Part shown: piece by piece, positions 1 through 8,574 of the stretch
Position numbering within the stretch: the first letter of the stretch is position 1
Layout of the letters: the number at the start of each line of letters is the position of its first letter
Source: Oscillospiraceae bacterium
Lineage (GTDB): Bacteria > Bacillota > Clostridia > Oscillospirales > Oscillospiraceae
Reading direction: 5' to 3'
Assembly (NCBI GenBank): GCA_017465625.1
Contig: JAFTVV010000022.1
Coordinates: 62,001-126,000 of the forward strand
Length of the DNA: 64,000 nucleotides
The notes under the pieces: model-generated
The model's input: the letters and a program-made list of their open reading frames with translations, nothing else
What the model was told of the DNA's origin: nothing
Database searches by the model: none
Made by a program: the position numbers and the translations under genes

Positions 1-358
1 CACCTTCCTGAAGCTGTTGTGCCTCGGGGAGAATGTTTTCTACACGGCTGTCATAATCGGAAATAACTTTCTGGGCAACATCCCGATCCGGATGAATCAG
101 ATGCATAGATTGGTATTCAAAGGAAAAAATAGGAGTGCCGTCTTCAGCGGAAAACGATTCGCTGATAATGGGCATAGAGATGCTGTAAAGGGTTTCGGCG
201 CTGGGCATTACAGAATCCTGCGGAACAGTGGTAATCACCTCTGCAGAAGCAGGCGGCACAGTTGTTTCCGGAGTAGGTTTGGTGCTGGCGGATTTTCCAC
301 AGGCCGCAAGCGTACATATCAGACAAAATGCCAAAATAACGGCACAGAATTTTTTCAT
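1..358 (-). CDS. lipoprotein, 3' end beyond window edge
   Basis: Only the first 119 codons are visible; the gene reads leftward off the window. The N-terminus has a basic start (MKKF), a short hydrophobic core and a lipobox LAAC with the cysteine at residue 20, so an exported, lipid-anchored protein is expected. A Ser/Thr/Pro-rich linker follows (about residues 21-42), then a stretch (YSISMPIISES, later FSFEYQ) that faintly resembles the start of RsiV/DUF4163-type extracellular domains; that family call is tentative. GGAGA lies about 9 bases before the ATG and a promoter fits at 400-428. Function unknown. Confidence 0.75.
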   Translation of the reverse strand, partial: MKKFCAVILAFCLICTLAACGKSASTKPTPETTVPPASAEVITTVPQDSVMPSAETLYSISMPIISESFSAEDGTPIFSFEYQSMHLIHPDRDVAQKVISDYDSRVENILPEAQQLQEG

Positions 359-399
359 ATAAATACATCTCCAAAGTGGTATATAGTTGCATTTTTATC

Positions 400-428
400 A
401 TTTTAGCACAACATATAGTGATATTCAA
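400..428 (-). promoter_or_regulatory. promoter of the lipoprotein gene
   Basis: Reading leftward: TTGAAT (-35, 423-428), 17-base spacer, TAAAAT (-10, 400-405). It is back to back with the cysS promoter. Confidence 0.5.
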
Positions 429-459
429 CACATTTTTTTAAAATATTTATGAGGAATTC

Positions 460-489
460 TTGACAAAGTATTCCGTAAAATGGTATAGT
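460..489 (+). promoter_or_regulatory. promoter of the cysS operon
   Basis: Perfect -35 TTGACA (460-465), 18-base spacer and -10 TATAGT (484-489), directly upstream of the T-box leader. Confidence 0.7.
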
Positions 490-495
490 ATCCAT

Positions 496-697
496 AACTT
501 CATATCGCTGTGAACAGAAAGAGTAGCAAAGTCAGAAAAACTTCAGAGAATCTGGATCGTAGGCTGTGAATTCAGGTGTTTTTCTTTTGCGAAAGTGCGT
601 CTGGGAGCGAACTAAATTTGAGTTAAAAATGAGAGTGGAACCGCGAGTTTTATACCCGCCTCTTGTGCCTTTTGGTACAGGAGGCGTTGTTTTTTAG
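496..697 (+). promoter_or_regulatory. T-box riboswitch leader of cysS
   Basis: The leader carries the T-box core GAGAGTGGAACCGCG (631-645) and, 3' of it, an intrinsic terminator with a 13-bp stem (657-669 with 674-686, including G-U pairs) and a T tract (687-695). This is the standard arrangement in which uncharged tRNA pairs with the T-box and blocks the terminator. The downstream gene predicts tRNA-Cys as ligand. A TGC triplet at 596-598 on the 3' side of the likely stem I is a candidate specifier, but another TGC lies at 588-590 and I could not decide by eye. AGGAGG at 696-701 is the cysS ribosome binding site. Confidence 0.92.
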
Positions 698-708
698 GAG
701 GAAAAACG

Positions 709-2124
709 ATGTATCTTTATAATTCATTGACCCACAAAAAGGAGCTTTTTAAACCCAATTCCCCGGATCTTGTTAAAATGTACACCTGTGGTCCTACGGT
801 GTATCACTATGCCCATATCGGCAACCTGCGTACCTATATTATGGAGGATGTGCTGGAAAAGGCGCTGCGTTATACCGGCTATAATGTTAAGCGGGTAATG
901 AATATTACAGACGTTGGTCATTTGGCATCCGATGCGGATACCGGTGAGGACAAAATGGTAAAAGGTGCAAAGCGGGAGAATAAGACTGTAATGCAGATTG
1001 CGCAGTTTTATACCGATGCGTTCTTTGAGGATTGCCGCAAGCTGAACATCAAGCGTCCGGAGGTGGTGGAGCCTGCCACCAACTGTATTGATAACTATAT
1101 TCAAATGGTTTTGCGCTTGATTGAAAACGGGAAGGCTTACGTTGCAGGGGGAAATGTGTATTTTGATACCTCCAAACTGGGGCTGTACTACGTCTTTAAC
1201 GATCACGATGAGGAAGATCTGGCAGTAGGCGTGCGTGAGGGTGTGGAAGAGGACACCAACAAGAAAAACCGTAACGATTTTGTGCTGTGGTTTACCAAGT
1301 CCAAATTTGAAGACCAGGCACTGAAATGGGATTCGCCCTGGGGTGTAGGCTATCCCGGCTGGCACATTGAGTGCTCCTGCATTTCCATCAAGCATTTAGG
1401 CGAGGATTTGGATATTCACTGCGGCGGCATTGATAACGCCTTTCCCCATCATACAAATGAAATTGCCCAGTCGGAAAGCTTCTTGGGTCACAAGTGGTGC
1501 AACTACTGGTTCCACGTACACCATTTAAACACCGATACCGGCAAAATGTCCAAATCCAAGGGCGAGTTTCTGACGGTCAGCCTATTGGAGGAAAAGGGCT
1601 ATGATCCTATGGTTTATCGTCTGTTCTGCTTGCAGAGTCACTACCGCCGCAACCTTGTGTTCAGTTGGGAAAACCTGGATAATGCAAAGATCGCTTATGA
1701 AAAGCTGATCGGCAAAATCGCCGGGCTGCAGGACGATGGCGTTGTGGATGAAGCGGTCTTTAATGCCCTGAAAGAGCGTTTTACGAACGCGTTGAATGCA
1801 GACCTGAATACCTCTTTGGCGGTGACAGCTGTTTACGACGTGCTGAAGGCAAAGACCAACGACGGTACAAAGCTTGCCGCCCTGAAGGACTTTGACCGTG
1901 TGATGTGTCTGAACCTTCTGCAAGCCGCACAGAGTCTGCGTCAAAAGCAGAAGACGGAGGAGGAAGCTTCCGCAGATCCGGAGATTGATGCGTTGGTTCT
2001 GGCACGTACGGAAGCAAAGAAAGCAAAGAATTTTGCTAAAGCTGACGAAATTCGTGATGAATTGAAAGCCCGCGGCATCGAGATTATTGATACACCTCAG
2101 GGCACCAAGTGGAGAAAAGTATGA
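709..2124 (+). CDS. cysS: cysteine--tRNA ligase
   Basis: CysRS charges tRNA-Cys with cysteine in the cytoplasm using ATP. The 471-residue length is normal for the family. The class I signatures are present: HIGN at residues 36-39 and KMSKS at 279-283. Candidate zinc ligands are Cys27, Cys222, His247/248 and Glu251, the usual CysRS zinc site. The ATG follows AGGAGG at the correct distance. The stop codon overlaps the polA start (ATGA), so it leads an operon cysS-polA-rimI-tsaD. Transcription should respond to uncharged tRNA-Cys through the T-box upstream. Confidence 0.98.
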   Translation: MYLYNSLTHKKELFKPNSPDLVKMYTCGPTVYHYAHIGNLRTYIMEDVLEKALRYTGYNVKRVMNITDVGHLASDADTGEDKMVKGAKRENKTVMQIAQFYTDAFFEDCRKLNIKRPEVVEPATNCIDNYIQMVLRLIENGKAYVAGGNVYFDTSKLGLYYVFNDHDEEDLAVGVREGVEEDTNKKNRNDFVLWFTKSKFEDQALKWDSPWGVGYPGWHIECSCISIKHLGEDLDIHCGGIDNAFPHHTNEIAQSESFLGHKWCNYWFHVHHLNTDTGKMSKSKGEFLTVSLLEEKGYDPMVYRLFCLQSHYRRNLVFSWENLDNAKIAYEKLIGKIAGLQDDGVVDEAVFNALKERFTNALNADLNTSLAVTAVYDVLKAKTNDGTKLAALKDFDRVMCLNLLQAAQSLRQKQKTEEEASADPEIDALVLARTEAKKAKNFAKADEIRDELKARGIEIIDTPQGTKWRKV

Positions 2125-4652
2125 AGCTTTTGATTTTGGATGGCAACAGCGTCATCAACCGTGCATATTTCGGTGTGAAGCCTCTGACCACCAGAGAGGG
2201 ACTTTATACCCACGCTGTCTACGGCTTTTTAAATATTTTGGAACGGATGGAGAAGGAAGAACAGCCGGATGCGGTCTGTGTTGCCTTCGACCTGCACGGA
2301 CCGACCTTCCGTCATTTGCGTTACGATGGCTATAAGGCCACACGTCACGCAATGCCGGAGGAGCTGGCAATGCAAATGCCAGTGATGAAGCAGGTGCTGC
2401 AGGCGATGAATATTCCCATTTATGCCTGCGAGGGTTGGGAAGCGGACGATGTAATCGGCACAGTGGGCAAGATTTGCAGTAATAATGACTGGGAATGTGT
2501 CATCGTCACCGGTGACCGTGACAGCCTGCAGCTGATTGATCAAAATGTCCACGTGAAGCTTGTAATTTCCCGTCCCGGGCAGACCACTGCAACACTGTAT
2601 ACCCAAGAGCTGTTTGTTGAAGAATACGGCTTTGAACCGAAAAAAATGGTTGATCTGAAGGCGCTGATGGGAGATTCCTCCGACAATATCCCCGGTGTAG
2701 CAGGTGTTGGCCCGAAAACGGCAACAGAGCTTCTGAAGCAATTTGGCTCGCTGGATGGCATATACGCAAATTTAGACGATCCTTCTATCCGTCCAAAATT
2801 GCGTGAGAAGCTGGAAAACGGCAAAGAAAGCGCCTATTTATCCTATGAGCTGGCGACCATTATTCCTGAAGCGCCCATTGATTTTGAACCAAAGGATGCA
2901 CTGAAAACCGAGTACAACAAGCCGGCACTCTATGCGCTTTTCCAGAAGCTGGAATTTGTGCGCCTGATTGATAAATACAATCTTCGCAGTGCAGCGGCAG
3001 ATGCTGTGAAATGCACGAAAAAAGGCGCGTGCCTTCCCCATGCAGAATGCCTTCCCAATGATTGCGAGCGCTTTGCGCTGTATATCGCACCGGATAGCTC
3101 TGTGGGCATTGCGTGGGAGCAGGGCGTCTGCGCTTTGACACCGATGGAAATGATGTTTGCGGCCGACTTTTTGCAAAGCGGAAAGAACGTGATCTGCCAC
3201 GATTGGAAACAAACACGTCACCGCCTGAAGGAATTATCCTTGCCTCAGCCCTCCTGCGGCTTTGATACGGCTTTAGCGGCGTACAACCTGAATCCGTCCC
3301 AGTCAGATTATCCGGTCTCTAAATTAGCCACCACGTTCCTGGGGACAGAGGTAGAGGATACAGACCCGATTTCCTGCGCACAAGCATTATGGAATTTACG
3401 GGAAGTACTCACCGAGGAATTACAAAATCAGGATATGTGGAAGCTTTATCGGGAGATTGAACTTCCTCTTACGGATGTTCTGTACGAGATGGAATGTGCC
3501 GGCGTGGCCATTGACCGTCAGCAGTTGGAGCAATTCGGTCAAATGCTCTCGGCTCGGATTGCAGAATGTGAAAACCTGATTTTCAGCTACTCCGGCGGCG
3601 CTTTTAACATCAACTCCACAAAGCAATTGGGTCAGCTTCTTTTTGAAACATTGGGACTTCCGCCGGTGAAGAAGACCAAAACCGGTTACTCCACCAACGC
3701 AGAGGTTCTGGAAAAGCTGAAGGGCAAGCATCCGATTATTCCTGCCATTATGGACTATCGGATGCTTACAAAGCTGAATTCCACCTACGCGGAGGGCTTG
3801 ATGAAGGTCATCGACAGTGACGGACGTATTCGCACGACCTTCCAGAATTTGGTGACTGCTACGGGCCGCCTTTCCTCCACAGACCCTAATTTGCAAAATA
3901 TTCCCGTTCGTTCCGACTTGGGTGCAGAAATACGGAAAATGTTTGTAGCAAAACCCGGCTATGTATTGGTGGATGCGGATTACAGTCAAATTGAACTTCG
4001 TGTTTTGGCGCATATTGCAGACGATCATCAGATGCAGGATGCCTTCATAAGCGGAATGGACATTCACACTGTTACCGCTTCTCAGGTGTTTCACGTTGCG
4101 CCGGAGGCAGTCACTGCAACACAGCGCCGTCACGCAAAGGCGGTAAACTTTGGAATTGTATACGGCATTTCGGAATTTTCACTGGCCGACGATATCGGTG
4201 TATCCTTCTATGAAGCGAAGGAGTATATTGCAAATTATCTGTCCCATTACGAAGGGGTTAGCGCCTATATGAAGCAAGTGGTGGAGCAGGCTCGAAAAAC
4301 AGGCTATACGCAGACGATGTACGGTCGCAGACGGTATATTCCGGAGCTTTCCAGTTCCAACTTTAACATTCGTCAGGGCGCAGAACGGATTGCACTGAAT
4401 ACCCCCATACAGGGCACAGCCGCCGATTTGATTAAGCTTGCAATGATTCGTGTGCATCAGGCTTTGGCGGCTCAATATCCCCAGGCAAAGCTGATTTTGC
4501 AGGTACACGACGAATTGATCGTGGAGTGTCCCAAAGAAATTTCAGATGAGGTTGCCCGGCTTGTCAGCAACGAAATGCAAAACGTTGCCAAACTTCGTGT
4601 TCCGCTGTTGGCGGAGGCGAAGCAGGGCGAAAACTGGTACGAGGCGAAGTAA
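2121..4652 (+). CDS. polA: DNA polymerase I
   Basis: Pol I fills gaps and removes RNA primers in replication and repair. The 843-residue protein starts with a 5'-3' exonuclease domain (MKLLILDGNS, GDSSDNIPGV, about 1-290), then a middle 3'-5' exonuclease-like domain, then the polymerase domain with motif A (DADYSQIELR, from 618), motif B (RRHAKAVNFGIVYG, from 669) and motif C (QVHDELIVE, from 794). The middle domain lacks the usual DxE exonuclease motif, so proofreading is probably absent, as in Bacillus and Thermus Pol I. I chose ATG 2121, which overlaps the cysS stop and has GGAG 6 bases upstream; a GTG at 2109 would add four residues. Confidence 0.97.
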   Translation: MKLLILDGNSVINRAYFGVKPLTTREGLYTHAVYGFLNILERMEKEEQPDAVCVAFDLHGPTFRHLRYDGYKATRHAMPEELAMQMPVMKQVLQAMNIPIYACEGWEADDVIGTVGKICSNNDWECVIVTGDRDSLQLIDQNVHVKLVISRPGQTTATLYTQELFVEEYGFEPKKMVDLKALMGDSSDNIPGVAGVGPKTATELLKQFGSLDGIYANLDDPSIRPKLREKLENGKESAYLSYELATIIPEAPIDFEPKDALKTEYNKPALYALFQKLEFVRLIDKYNLRSAAADAVKCTKKGACLPHAECLPNDCERFALYIAPDSSVGIAWEQGVCALTPMEMMFAADFLQSGKNVICHDWKQTRHRLKELSLPQPSCGFDTALAAYNLNPSQSDYPVSKLATTFLGTEVEDTDPISCAQALWNLREVLTEELQNQDMWKLYREIELPLTDVLYEMECAGVAIDRQQLEQFGQMLSARIAECENLIFSYSGGAFNINSTKQLGQLLFETLGLPPVKKTKTGYSTNAEVLEKLKGKHPIIPAIMDYRMLTKLNSTYAEGLMKVIDSDGRIRTTFQNLVTATGRLSSTDPNLQNIPVRSDLGAEIRKMFVAKPGYVLVDADYSQIELRVLAHIADDHQMQDAFISGMDIHTVTASQVFHVAPEAVTATQRRHAKAVNFGIVYGISEFSLADDIGVSFYEAKEYIANYLSHYEGVSAYMKQVVEQARKTGYTQTMYGRRRYIPELSSSNFNIRQGAERIALNTPIQGTAADLIKLAMIRVHQALAAQYPQAKLILQVHDELIVECPKEISDEVARLVSNEMQNVAKLRVPLLAEAKQGENWYEAK

Positions 4653-5089
4653 TGGAAATCAGAATGATGACGGCAGAGGATATTCCTCAAATTGCCCAAT
4701 TGGAAAAAGATTGCTTTGCAGACCCGTGGAGCGTGGCTTCCTTTACCTCCGAGCTGAACAATCCGCTTTCCACCTGGCTTGTAGCTGTGGACGGTGAGGT
4801 TGTAGCGGGGTATATTGGCGCACAAACGGTTTTAGACAGCGCAGATATTATGAATGTGGCGGTTTTGCCGGATTACAGGCGAACAGGCATCGGGGAAAGA
4901 CTGATCCATAGCCTTTGTGCACAGCTTAGCCAAAGAGGTGCCCAATCTGTATTGCTGGAGGTTCGTGTTTCCAATACACCGGCCATAAAGTTATACGAAA
5001 AGCTGGGCTTTACCGTCGCGGGACGAAGACCGAATTATTATTTTCACCCTAAAGAAGATGCATTGATTTATCGAAAGGAGGGCTTGTGA
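4652..5089 (+). CDS. rimI: [ribosomal protein bS18]-alanine N-acetyltransferase
   Basis: A 145-residue GNAT-fold enzyme. The acetyl-CoA loop is visible as RRTGIGERL after the beta strand MNVAVLPDY, and the C-terminal half (NTPAIKLYEKLGF) is typical of RimI. The family acetylates the N-terminal alanine of ribosomal protein S18 in Escherichia coli; in Firmicutes the gene usually sits beside tsaD, as here. The ATG overlaps the polA stop by one base and the stop overlaps the tsaD start, so translation is coupled on both sides. The RimI assignment rests on sequence and neighbourhood; the exact substrate in this organism is inferred. Confidence 0.9.
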   Translation: MEIRMMTAEDIPQIAQLEKDCFADPWSVASFTSELNNPLSTWLVAVDGEVVAGYIGAQTVLDSADIMNVAVLPDYRRTGIGERLIHSLCAQLSQRGAQSVLLEVRVSNTPAIKLYEKLGFTVAGRRPNYYFHPKEDALIYRKEGL

Positions 5090-6105
5090 TGCGCATTTTA
5101 GCAGTTGAATCCTCTTGTGACGAGACAGCTGTGGCCATTGTAGAGGATGGACGCCGTGTGCTTACGGATTGCATTGCTTCACAGGTGGACTTGCACCGCA
5201 TTTATGGCGGTGTTGTTCCGGAAATTGCATCCCGTAAGCATATTGAAGCCATTTATAAACTGGCAGAGCAGGCTCTTTCAGATGCCAATATGACCCGTGG
5301 GGATATTGACGCGGTGGCCGTTACTTATGCGCCGGGACTGATCGGCGCGGTGCTGGTTGGCGTGAACTTTGCCAAAGCACTGGCCTTGGCGCTTGGTAAG
5401 CCGCTGATTCCTGTGCACCATATTCGGGGGCATATTGCGGCAAATTACCTGGCCTTTGAAGAACTGAAACCGCCATTTCTGTGCTTGGTGGTATCCGGCG
5501 GTCATACGATGATTGTGGACGTGCAGGACTATACCAAAATGGAAATTTTGGGCACAACACTGGACGATGCGGCAGGGGAGTGCTTTGATAAGGTTGCCCG
5601 TGTTTTAGGTATGCCTTATCCCGGCGGCGCGGCTTTGGACAAGGCATCGCAAGACGGTGACGACACCAAATATGCATTGCCCCGTTCAAAACCCGGCAGT
5701 AATCCTTACGATATGAGCTTTTCCGGACTGAAAACTGCGGCATTGAATTTGATTCATCACGCGGAGCAGGTCGGGGAAGAGCTGGACATCAACAGTCTGT
5801 GCGCCAGCTTCAGCGCGGCGGTGTCGGATACACTTGTTCCCCGTCTTGTACAGGCCTTGCAGCAGACCGGTCACAAAAAGCTTGCCGTGGCAGGCGGTGT
5901 TGCGGCCAATTCCCGTATCCGCGCAGATGTTTTACAGGCGGCAAAGGAATTGGGTGTTCAGACCTTTATGCCTCCTCTTTCTCTGTGCGGAGATAATGCA
6001 GCGATGATTGGAGCACAGGGGTATTATGAGTATCTTGCAGGACATACTGCGGATATGAGCCTGAATGCCTATGCTACCAAATCCATCATTGGGGAGCAGC
6101 TTTAA
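5089..6105 (+). CDS. tsaD: tRNA threonylcarbamoyladenosine (t6A37) transferase subunit TsaD
   Basis: TsaD transfers the threonylcarbamoyl group to A37 of ANN-decoding tRNAs, working with TsaB, TsaC and TsaE. The 338-residue protein opens with the family signature MRILAVESSCDETA and has the metal-binding HHIRGH motif with His111 and His115, plus VVSGGHT and AGGVAANSRI further on. The start is ATG 5089, placed 6 bases after AAAGGAGGG and overlapping the rimI stop (TGATG); the in-frame GTG at 5086 is too close to the ribosome site. The partner genes tsaB and tsaE are not in the window. TrmO, which can methylate t6A, is encoded at 54844. Confidence 0.97.
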   Translation: MRILAVESSCDETAVAIVEDGRRVLTDCIASQVDLHRIYGGVVPEIASRKHIEAIYKLAEQALSDANMTRGDIDAVAVTYAPGLIGAVLVGVNFAKALALALGKPLIPVHHIRGHIAANYLAFEELKPPFLCLVVSGGHTMIVDVQDYTKMEILGTTLDDAAGECFDKVARVLGMPYPGGAALDKASQDGDDTKYALPRSKPGSNPYDMSFSGLKTAALNLIHHAEQVGEELDINSLCASFSAAVSDTLVPRLVQALQQTGHKKLAVAGGVAANSRIRADVLQAAKELGVQTFMPPLSLCGDNAAMIGAQGYYEYLAGHTADMSLNAYATKSIIGEQL

Positions 6106-6136
6106 AGGGGAATGATGCGGCGGATGGTGAAATGCT

Positions 6137-6640
6137 GTGCTGAAATTGATTAAGAGGGCTTCCGAAATTCAATTTTCGGATCTGAGCCATATTTATGAGG
6201 AGTCCCTGACGGAAAGCGGAAGGCGTTCATATTCAAATTTAGACGCTTACGGGCAGTTCAGAGAAGCTGAACAAGATTTTTATGATTATGTACAAGATTT
6301 TCTGACTGATCCAAAGTGCTTTCTTTGCTTATGGAAGACAGATAATCAATACGTCAGTTGTTTGCGGTTTGAGCCTTATCAGGATGGCGTTTTAATCACA
6401 GGCTTGGAGACGGCTTCATCTCAACGACGCAGAGGTTATGCGAAAAAATTGCTGCAGGCGGTGCTGAAGCTTCCGGAGCTTCAAGCCGTCCGGGTATATT
6501 CCCATATCCACCGAAGCAATACCGCATCTGCTGCATTACATTTGGCTTGCGGTTTTCATCTGCACGCGCATTACGCACGGCTTGTGGATGGAACAGTAAC
6601 CAGCCAATACGATACCTACGAAAAACAGGTGTGCGATTAA
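6137..6640 (+). CDS. GNAT family N-acetyltransferase
   Basis: A 167-residue protein whose C-terminal half has the GNAT acetyl-CoA binding pattern (LETASSQRRRGYAKKLLQAVL, with RRRGYA as the Q/RxxGxA loop) and the final SHIHRSNTASAALHLACGF strand-helix-strand. The N-terminal half carries no recognisable substrate signature. Start GTG 6137 is the first codon that keeps the frame open, because the ATG at 6132 is out of frame and stops at once; the ribosome site is weak. The last four residues and the TAA lie inside the left copy of a 33-base palindrome that also acts as terminator. Substrate unknown. Confidence 0.8.
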   Translation: MLKLIKRASEIQFSDLSHIYEESLTESGRRSYSNLDAYGQFREAEQDFYDYVQDFLTDPKCFLCLWKTDNQYVSCLRFEPYQDGVLITGLETASSQRRRGYAKKLLQAVLKLPELQAVRVYSHIHRSNTASAALHLACGFHLHAHYARLVDGTVTSQYDTYEKQVCD

Positions 6641-6658
6641 TTCGCACACCTGTTTTTT
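6624..6658 (+). terminator. terminator, left copy of a 33-base palindrome
   Basis: Thirteen-bp perfect stem (6624-6636 with 6642-6654), 5-base loop TTAAT holding the stop of the upstream GNAT gene, followed by a T tract to 6658. The same 33 bases recur at 6900-6932. Confidence 0.85.
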
Positions 6659-6899
6659 GGTCTGTCAAAAAGTATTTTTTGACAGACTGCAGAAGTCAAA
6701 GAAGCGCCAAAGACAAACAAATCGCACTCGTCGGCGTACAGGTGGTACGTTAGAGTGCGATTTGTGCAGTAAGTCAAAATATATTGCGTAGCAAGGCGAT
6801 TTAGAAAATTGCATACGGGACGGGAAACACGTCCCCTGCGGTATGAATCAAAATATTTAAATTTATATTTTGACGGTTTGGGGGTTCTTTGACATTCTG
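6656..6899. repeat. nested-hairpin intergenic element between duplicated palindromes
   Basis: This 244-base stretch has no credible gene and consists almost wholly of inverted repeats. They are: a 12-bp hairpin at 6660-6671/6676-6687 (GTCTGTCAAAAA arms); an outer pair at 6690-6703/6885-6899 (CAGAA and GTCAAAGAA arms with one extra base on the right); a 13-bp hairpin at 6717-6729/6753-6765 with an inner 5-bp stem at 6735-6739/6745-6749; an 11-bp pair at 6773-6783/6864-6874 (GTCAAAATATA); and inside it catac/gtatg (6812-6816/6841-6845) around gggacg/cgtccc (6817-6822/6830-6835). It resembles a miniature mobile element or a structured repeat rather than a gene. Whether it is transcribed is unknown. 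Confidence 0.7.
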
Positions 6900-6932
6900 A
6901 AACAGGTGTGCGATTAATTCGCACACCTGTTT
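6900..6932 (-). repeat. right copy of the 33-base palindrome at the 3' end of aroQ
   Basis: Identical to 6623-6655. On the minus strand it holds the last codons and stop of aroQ in its loop. Only three T residues follow the stem in that direction, so it is a weaker terminator than the left copy. Confidence 0.8.
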
Positions 6933-7348
6933 ACTAAATATTCCATTGCCATGGCGTATCCGTCAATGCCGTGACCTTTAATGGTCTTTTCGCAGTACAT
7001 ACCTGCGTATGAGATTTGCCGAAAAGATTCACGTGCGTCCACATCGGAAATATGGACCTCAACTGCCGGAATGGATACGGCCTTCAGTGCATCCAAAATG
7101 GCTACAGAGGTATGGGTGTAGGCGGCAGGATTGATCACAATACCGTCATATTTGCCGTAGGCCTGCTGGATCGCATCCACCAATGCACCCTCGTAATTCG
7201 ACTGTAAATGGGTATATTCAACACCCAAAGAAGCGGCAGTATCTTCCAGAAGCTGCAGTAGATTACTGTAGCTGTTGCTCCCGTAGATCTCCGGTTCCCG
7301 GATACCCAGCATATTAATATTCGGTCCGTTCAAAACCAAGATTTTCAT
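6914..7348 (-). CDS. aroQ: 3-dehydroquinate dehydratase, type II
   Basis: Converts 3-dehydroquinate to 3-dehydroshikimate, step three of the shikimate pathway. At 144 residues it has the usual size of the small dodecameric type II enzyme. It shows LVLNGPNINMLGIREPEIYG at the start (catalytic Tyr and Arg loop), NPAAYTHTSVAILDAL in the middle and VEVHISD near the catalytic His. Its start overlaps the end of aroE/K by 4 bases and it is the last gene of the aro operon. The final residues (NRCAN) are encoded by the palindrome that also ends the convergent GNAT gene. Confidence 0.97.
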   Translation of the reverse strand: MKILVLNGPNINMLGIREPEIYGSNSYSNLLQLLEDTAASLGVEYTHLQSNYEGALVDAIQQAYGKYDGIVINPAAYTHTSVAILDALKAVSIPAVEVHISDVDARESFRQISYAGMYCEKTIKGHGIDGYAMAMEYLVNRCAN

Positions 7349-8574
7349 GGGTGTTCTCCTGTCAGCTTTGCTAATATTTTCTCGACAGCATTCTCGATGC
7401 TGTTTTTATTTTCAATTACCCAATCGGATGCCGTCTCATAAAGGGGACGGCGTTTTTCGTACAGAAGGCTGAGCTTATTAGCCTGAGAGAGCGGTCTGCC
7501 GTCAACCGGAAGCGCTTCCAGCGGTCTTTGAATCCATATAACGACGCTGTTTTGGCGAAGCAAGGGGATGTTTTCGCTTCGTGCGACACAGCCGCCTCCT
7601 GTTGCAATGACTGTACCGGATTTTGCAGTGATCTGTTGGAGCACCTGTGTTTCAATTGTTCGAAAGCCTGCTTCACCGGACTGTTCAAAAATTGCGGGAA
7701 TGGAAATGCCTGCAGTTTTGACAATTTCATCATCGGCATCCACAAAGGGTCTGTTCAAGGCCTTCCCGAGGGCGTGGCCAATGGTGGACTTGCCGCAACC
7801 GGGCATTCCGACCAATACGATATTGCGCATTTGCGTTTGAAGGGCGCAGTAGATGCGTTCAATGTGAGAATCGTCGATTTTACAGCCTGTAAACCACTGG
7901 GCACTTTCTTTTGCCTGCGCAACAAGCATCCAAAGACCGTTCATGGCAGTCAAATGACGGCTTTCGGCATCCTGTAAAAGCTTTGTTTTTGCAGGATTGT
8001 AAATCAGATCCAGAACCCCTTCCAATTTGGGGAACAACGACAGGTCAATGGGGGAAATACCGGTATTGGGATACATTCCCACAGGTGTGGCGTTTACGAT
8101 GATTGCACAGTCCTGATGCAAATGTAATTGATTATAGCTGTTTTCGCCATTGCGTGAAATCACCACGTAATTGGCTTGCAGTTCTTTTAAAACGGTGCAT
8201 ACAGTATTGGACGCGCCGCCTGAGCCTAAAACCAATACTTTTTTTCCGGCAAAGGATAGGCCTGATTTTTGCGCCATAGACATAAAGCCAAAATAATCGG
8301 TGTTGTGCCCAATCAGCGTGCCGTCGTCCCGACGTACAATGGTGTTTACCGCACCGATTTTTTGTGCCTGGGGACTAAGCTCCTGACAGAAAGGAATCAC
8401 AGTTTTTTTGTAGGGAATGGTCACATTTAGTCCCCGAAAATCTGTGTTATTCAGAAACTGTGCGATATGCGCTTCCTCAACCTCAAAAAGACGGTAACTG
8501 TAGTTTCCCAATAATTGATGGATTTGGGGAGAGTAGCTGTGGGCAAGCCTGGCGCCCAGTAAGCCGCATTGCAT
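7345..8574 (-). CDS. aroE/aroK: bifunctional shikimate dehydrogenase / shikimate kinase
   Basis: One 409-residue frame carries two consecutive pathway enzymes. Residues 1 to about 245 are shikimate dehydrogenase: substrate-binding AHSYSPQIH, NVTIPYKK with the catalytic lysine near 56-57, HNTDYFGF, and the NADP loop GSGGAS at 117-122. From Met249 the sequence is shikimate kinase, with P-loop GMPGCGKST at 256-264, FVDADDEI, and the GGG-containing lid region ATGGGCV. Dehydroshikimate is reduced and the shikimate phosphorylated by the same chain. The two enzymes are separate in most bacteria. The start overlaps the pheA stop by one base and the stop overlaps aroQ. Confidence 0.95.
   Translation of the reverse strand: MQCGLLGARLAHSYSPQIHQLLGNYSYRLFEVEEAHIAQFLNNTDFRGLNVTIPYKKTVIPFCQELSPQAQKIGAVNTIVRRDDGTLIGHNTDYFGFMSMAQKSGLSFAGKKVLVLGSGGASNTVCTVLKELQANYVVISRNGENSYNQLHLHQDCAIIVNATPVGMYPNTGISPIDLSLFPKLEGVLDLIYNPAKTKLLQDAESRHLTAMNGLWMLVAQAKESAQWFTGCKIDDSHIERIYCALQTQMRNIVLVGMPGCGKSTIGHALGKALNRPFVDADDEIVKTAGISIPAIFEQSGEAGFRTIETQVLQQITAKSGTVIATGGGCVARSENIPLLRQNSVVIWIQRPLEALPVDGRPLSQANKLSLLYEKRRPLYETASDWVIENKNSIENAVEKILAKLTGEHP

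Noticed and set aside
6637..6924. A 95-codon minus-strand frame across the nested-hairpin element
   Set aside because: It runs straight through all the inverted repeats, has no ribosome site and its product looks like translated repeat DNA.
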